From Nitrospinota bacterium (GTDB lineage: Bacteria > Nitrospinota > Nitrospinia > Nitrospinales > VA-1): 5,454 nucleotides of DNA. The notes beneath the pieces were generated by a model that saw only the letters and a program-made list of their open reading frames with translations, did not search any database and was not told the origin of the DNA. The position numbers and the translations under genes are program-made. This document shows positions 5,306-5,454 of this stretch, one piece after another. The stretch covers positions 1-5,454 of the forward strand of contig JADFGI010000222.1 of the NCBI GenBank assembly GCA_022567815.1, given 5' to 3'. The stretch's first letter is position 1; each line of letters starts with the position of its first letter.

Positions 5306-5352
5306 TGACGCAAGAACTATTTATAAAAATAAAATTGAGGAATAAAAAATGA
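5305..5352 (+). CDS. 15-codon ORF linking the tape measure to the next gene
   Basis: The tape-measure stop TGA shares its last base with an ATG (TGATG, 5303-5307), which opens a 15-codon frame, MTQELFIKIKLRNKK. Its stop TGA in turn overlaps the ATG of the next gene (ATGA, 5349-5352). It lacks its own clear Shine-Dalgarno site beyond the coupling. It may be a leader that carries ribosomes across the gap, a gene remnant, or chance. Confidence 0.2.
   Translation: MTQELFIKIKLRNKK
5332..5351 (+). repeat. Ribosome-binding leader of the downstream gene, copy 2 of the duplicated leader
   Basis: AAATTGAGGAATAAAAAATG matches the leader of the tape-measure gene (3341-3361) except for one fewer A in the run. 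GAGGA (5337-5341) is seven bases before ATG 5349, so it also supports that start. Confidence 0.7.
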
Positions 5353-5454
5353 ATTCTGAAAAAGAAAGAAACTGGGATCGGTGGTTGCGGGATCAAAACA
5401 ATAAGCTGGACCATTGTGAATGGCTGATTGAGAAGGAAGAAACGGACCCTTTGT
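5349..5454 (+). CDS. Unidentified tail-module gene, 5' part only
   Basis: ATG 5349 with a good GAGGA site opens a frame that is still open at the window end. Only 35 residues are visible, beginning MNSEKERNWDRWLRDQNNKL, hydrophilic and rich in charged residues and tryptophan, probably helical. No signal peptide or membrane segment is seen. Position directly after the tape measure suggests a minor tail or distal-tail component, where siphophages usually keep such genes, but the visible part does not identify a family. Confidence 0.65.
   Translation, partial: MNSEKERNWDRWLRDQNNKLDHCEWLIEKEETDPL

Noticed and set aside
2353..5454. Tailocin (headless phage-tail particle) cluster
   Set aside because: Tail genes without head genes invite the idea, but adjacent phage replication genes are not expected in tailocins and too little of the cluster is visible.

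Overview
The window reads as part of a tailed-phage genome or prophage, with every convincing gene on the + strand, tightly packed and often overlapping by a few bases. The tail genes (a tape measure with a glycine-rich C-terminus, an HK97 gp10-like protein, a GTA gp10-like tail protein) point to a long, non-contractile-tailed (siphovirus-like) phage. The primase and tail families are common in phages of Proteobacteria, perhaps Alphaproteobacteria, but the host assignment is a weak inference. There are no rRNA, tRNA, integrase or host genes to anchor it.

Positions 1-2009 are a replication module. It holds the C-terminal third or so of a superfamily 2 helicase (cut by the window edge), a short zinc-ribbon/TOPRIM primase, and a 154-residue protein with a probable winged helix. 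Each downstream gene starts inside the end of the previous one behind a strong AGGAGG, so the three look translationally coupled. A possible 44-codon gene (2002-2136) continues the overlap pattern.

Positions 2010-2254 are the boundary of the module. They contain two identical 21-bp copies of a hairpin-forming repeat, a further foldable segment and a good Rho-independent terminator (2189-2224). Positions 2255-2570 hold a 32-codon ORF and a frameshifted, truncated second copy of the tape-measure N-terminus. This is the remnant of an older or different tail module.

Positions 2586-5454 are an intact tail module: GTA gp10-like tail/chaperone-type protein, HK97 gp10-like tail completion protein, a 648-residue tape measure, and the start of one more gene cut by the window end. 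Terminase, portal, capsid and major tail genes are absent between replication and tail, so either they lie elsewhere in the element or the element is rearranged.

The most interesting observations are as follows. (1) An in-phase A AAA AAG slippery heptamer sits directly before the stop of the 2586-2936 gene; a -1 shift there would fuse it to the next gene, just upstream of the tape measure where tail-chaperone frameshifts normally occur. (2) A frameshifted tape-measure relic lies upstream of the intact tape measure, with its own A AAA AAC heptamer before its premature stop. (3) The hairpin repeats are spaced exactly 15 codons apart. (4) Near-identical ribosome-binding leaders flank the tape-measure gene. 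No wholly new system with a clear function is apparent.
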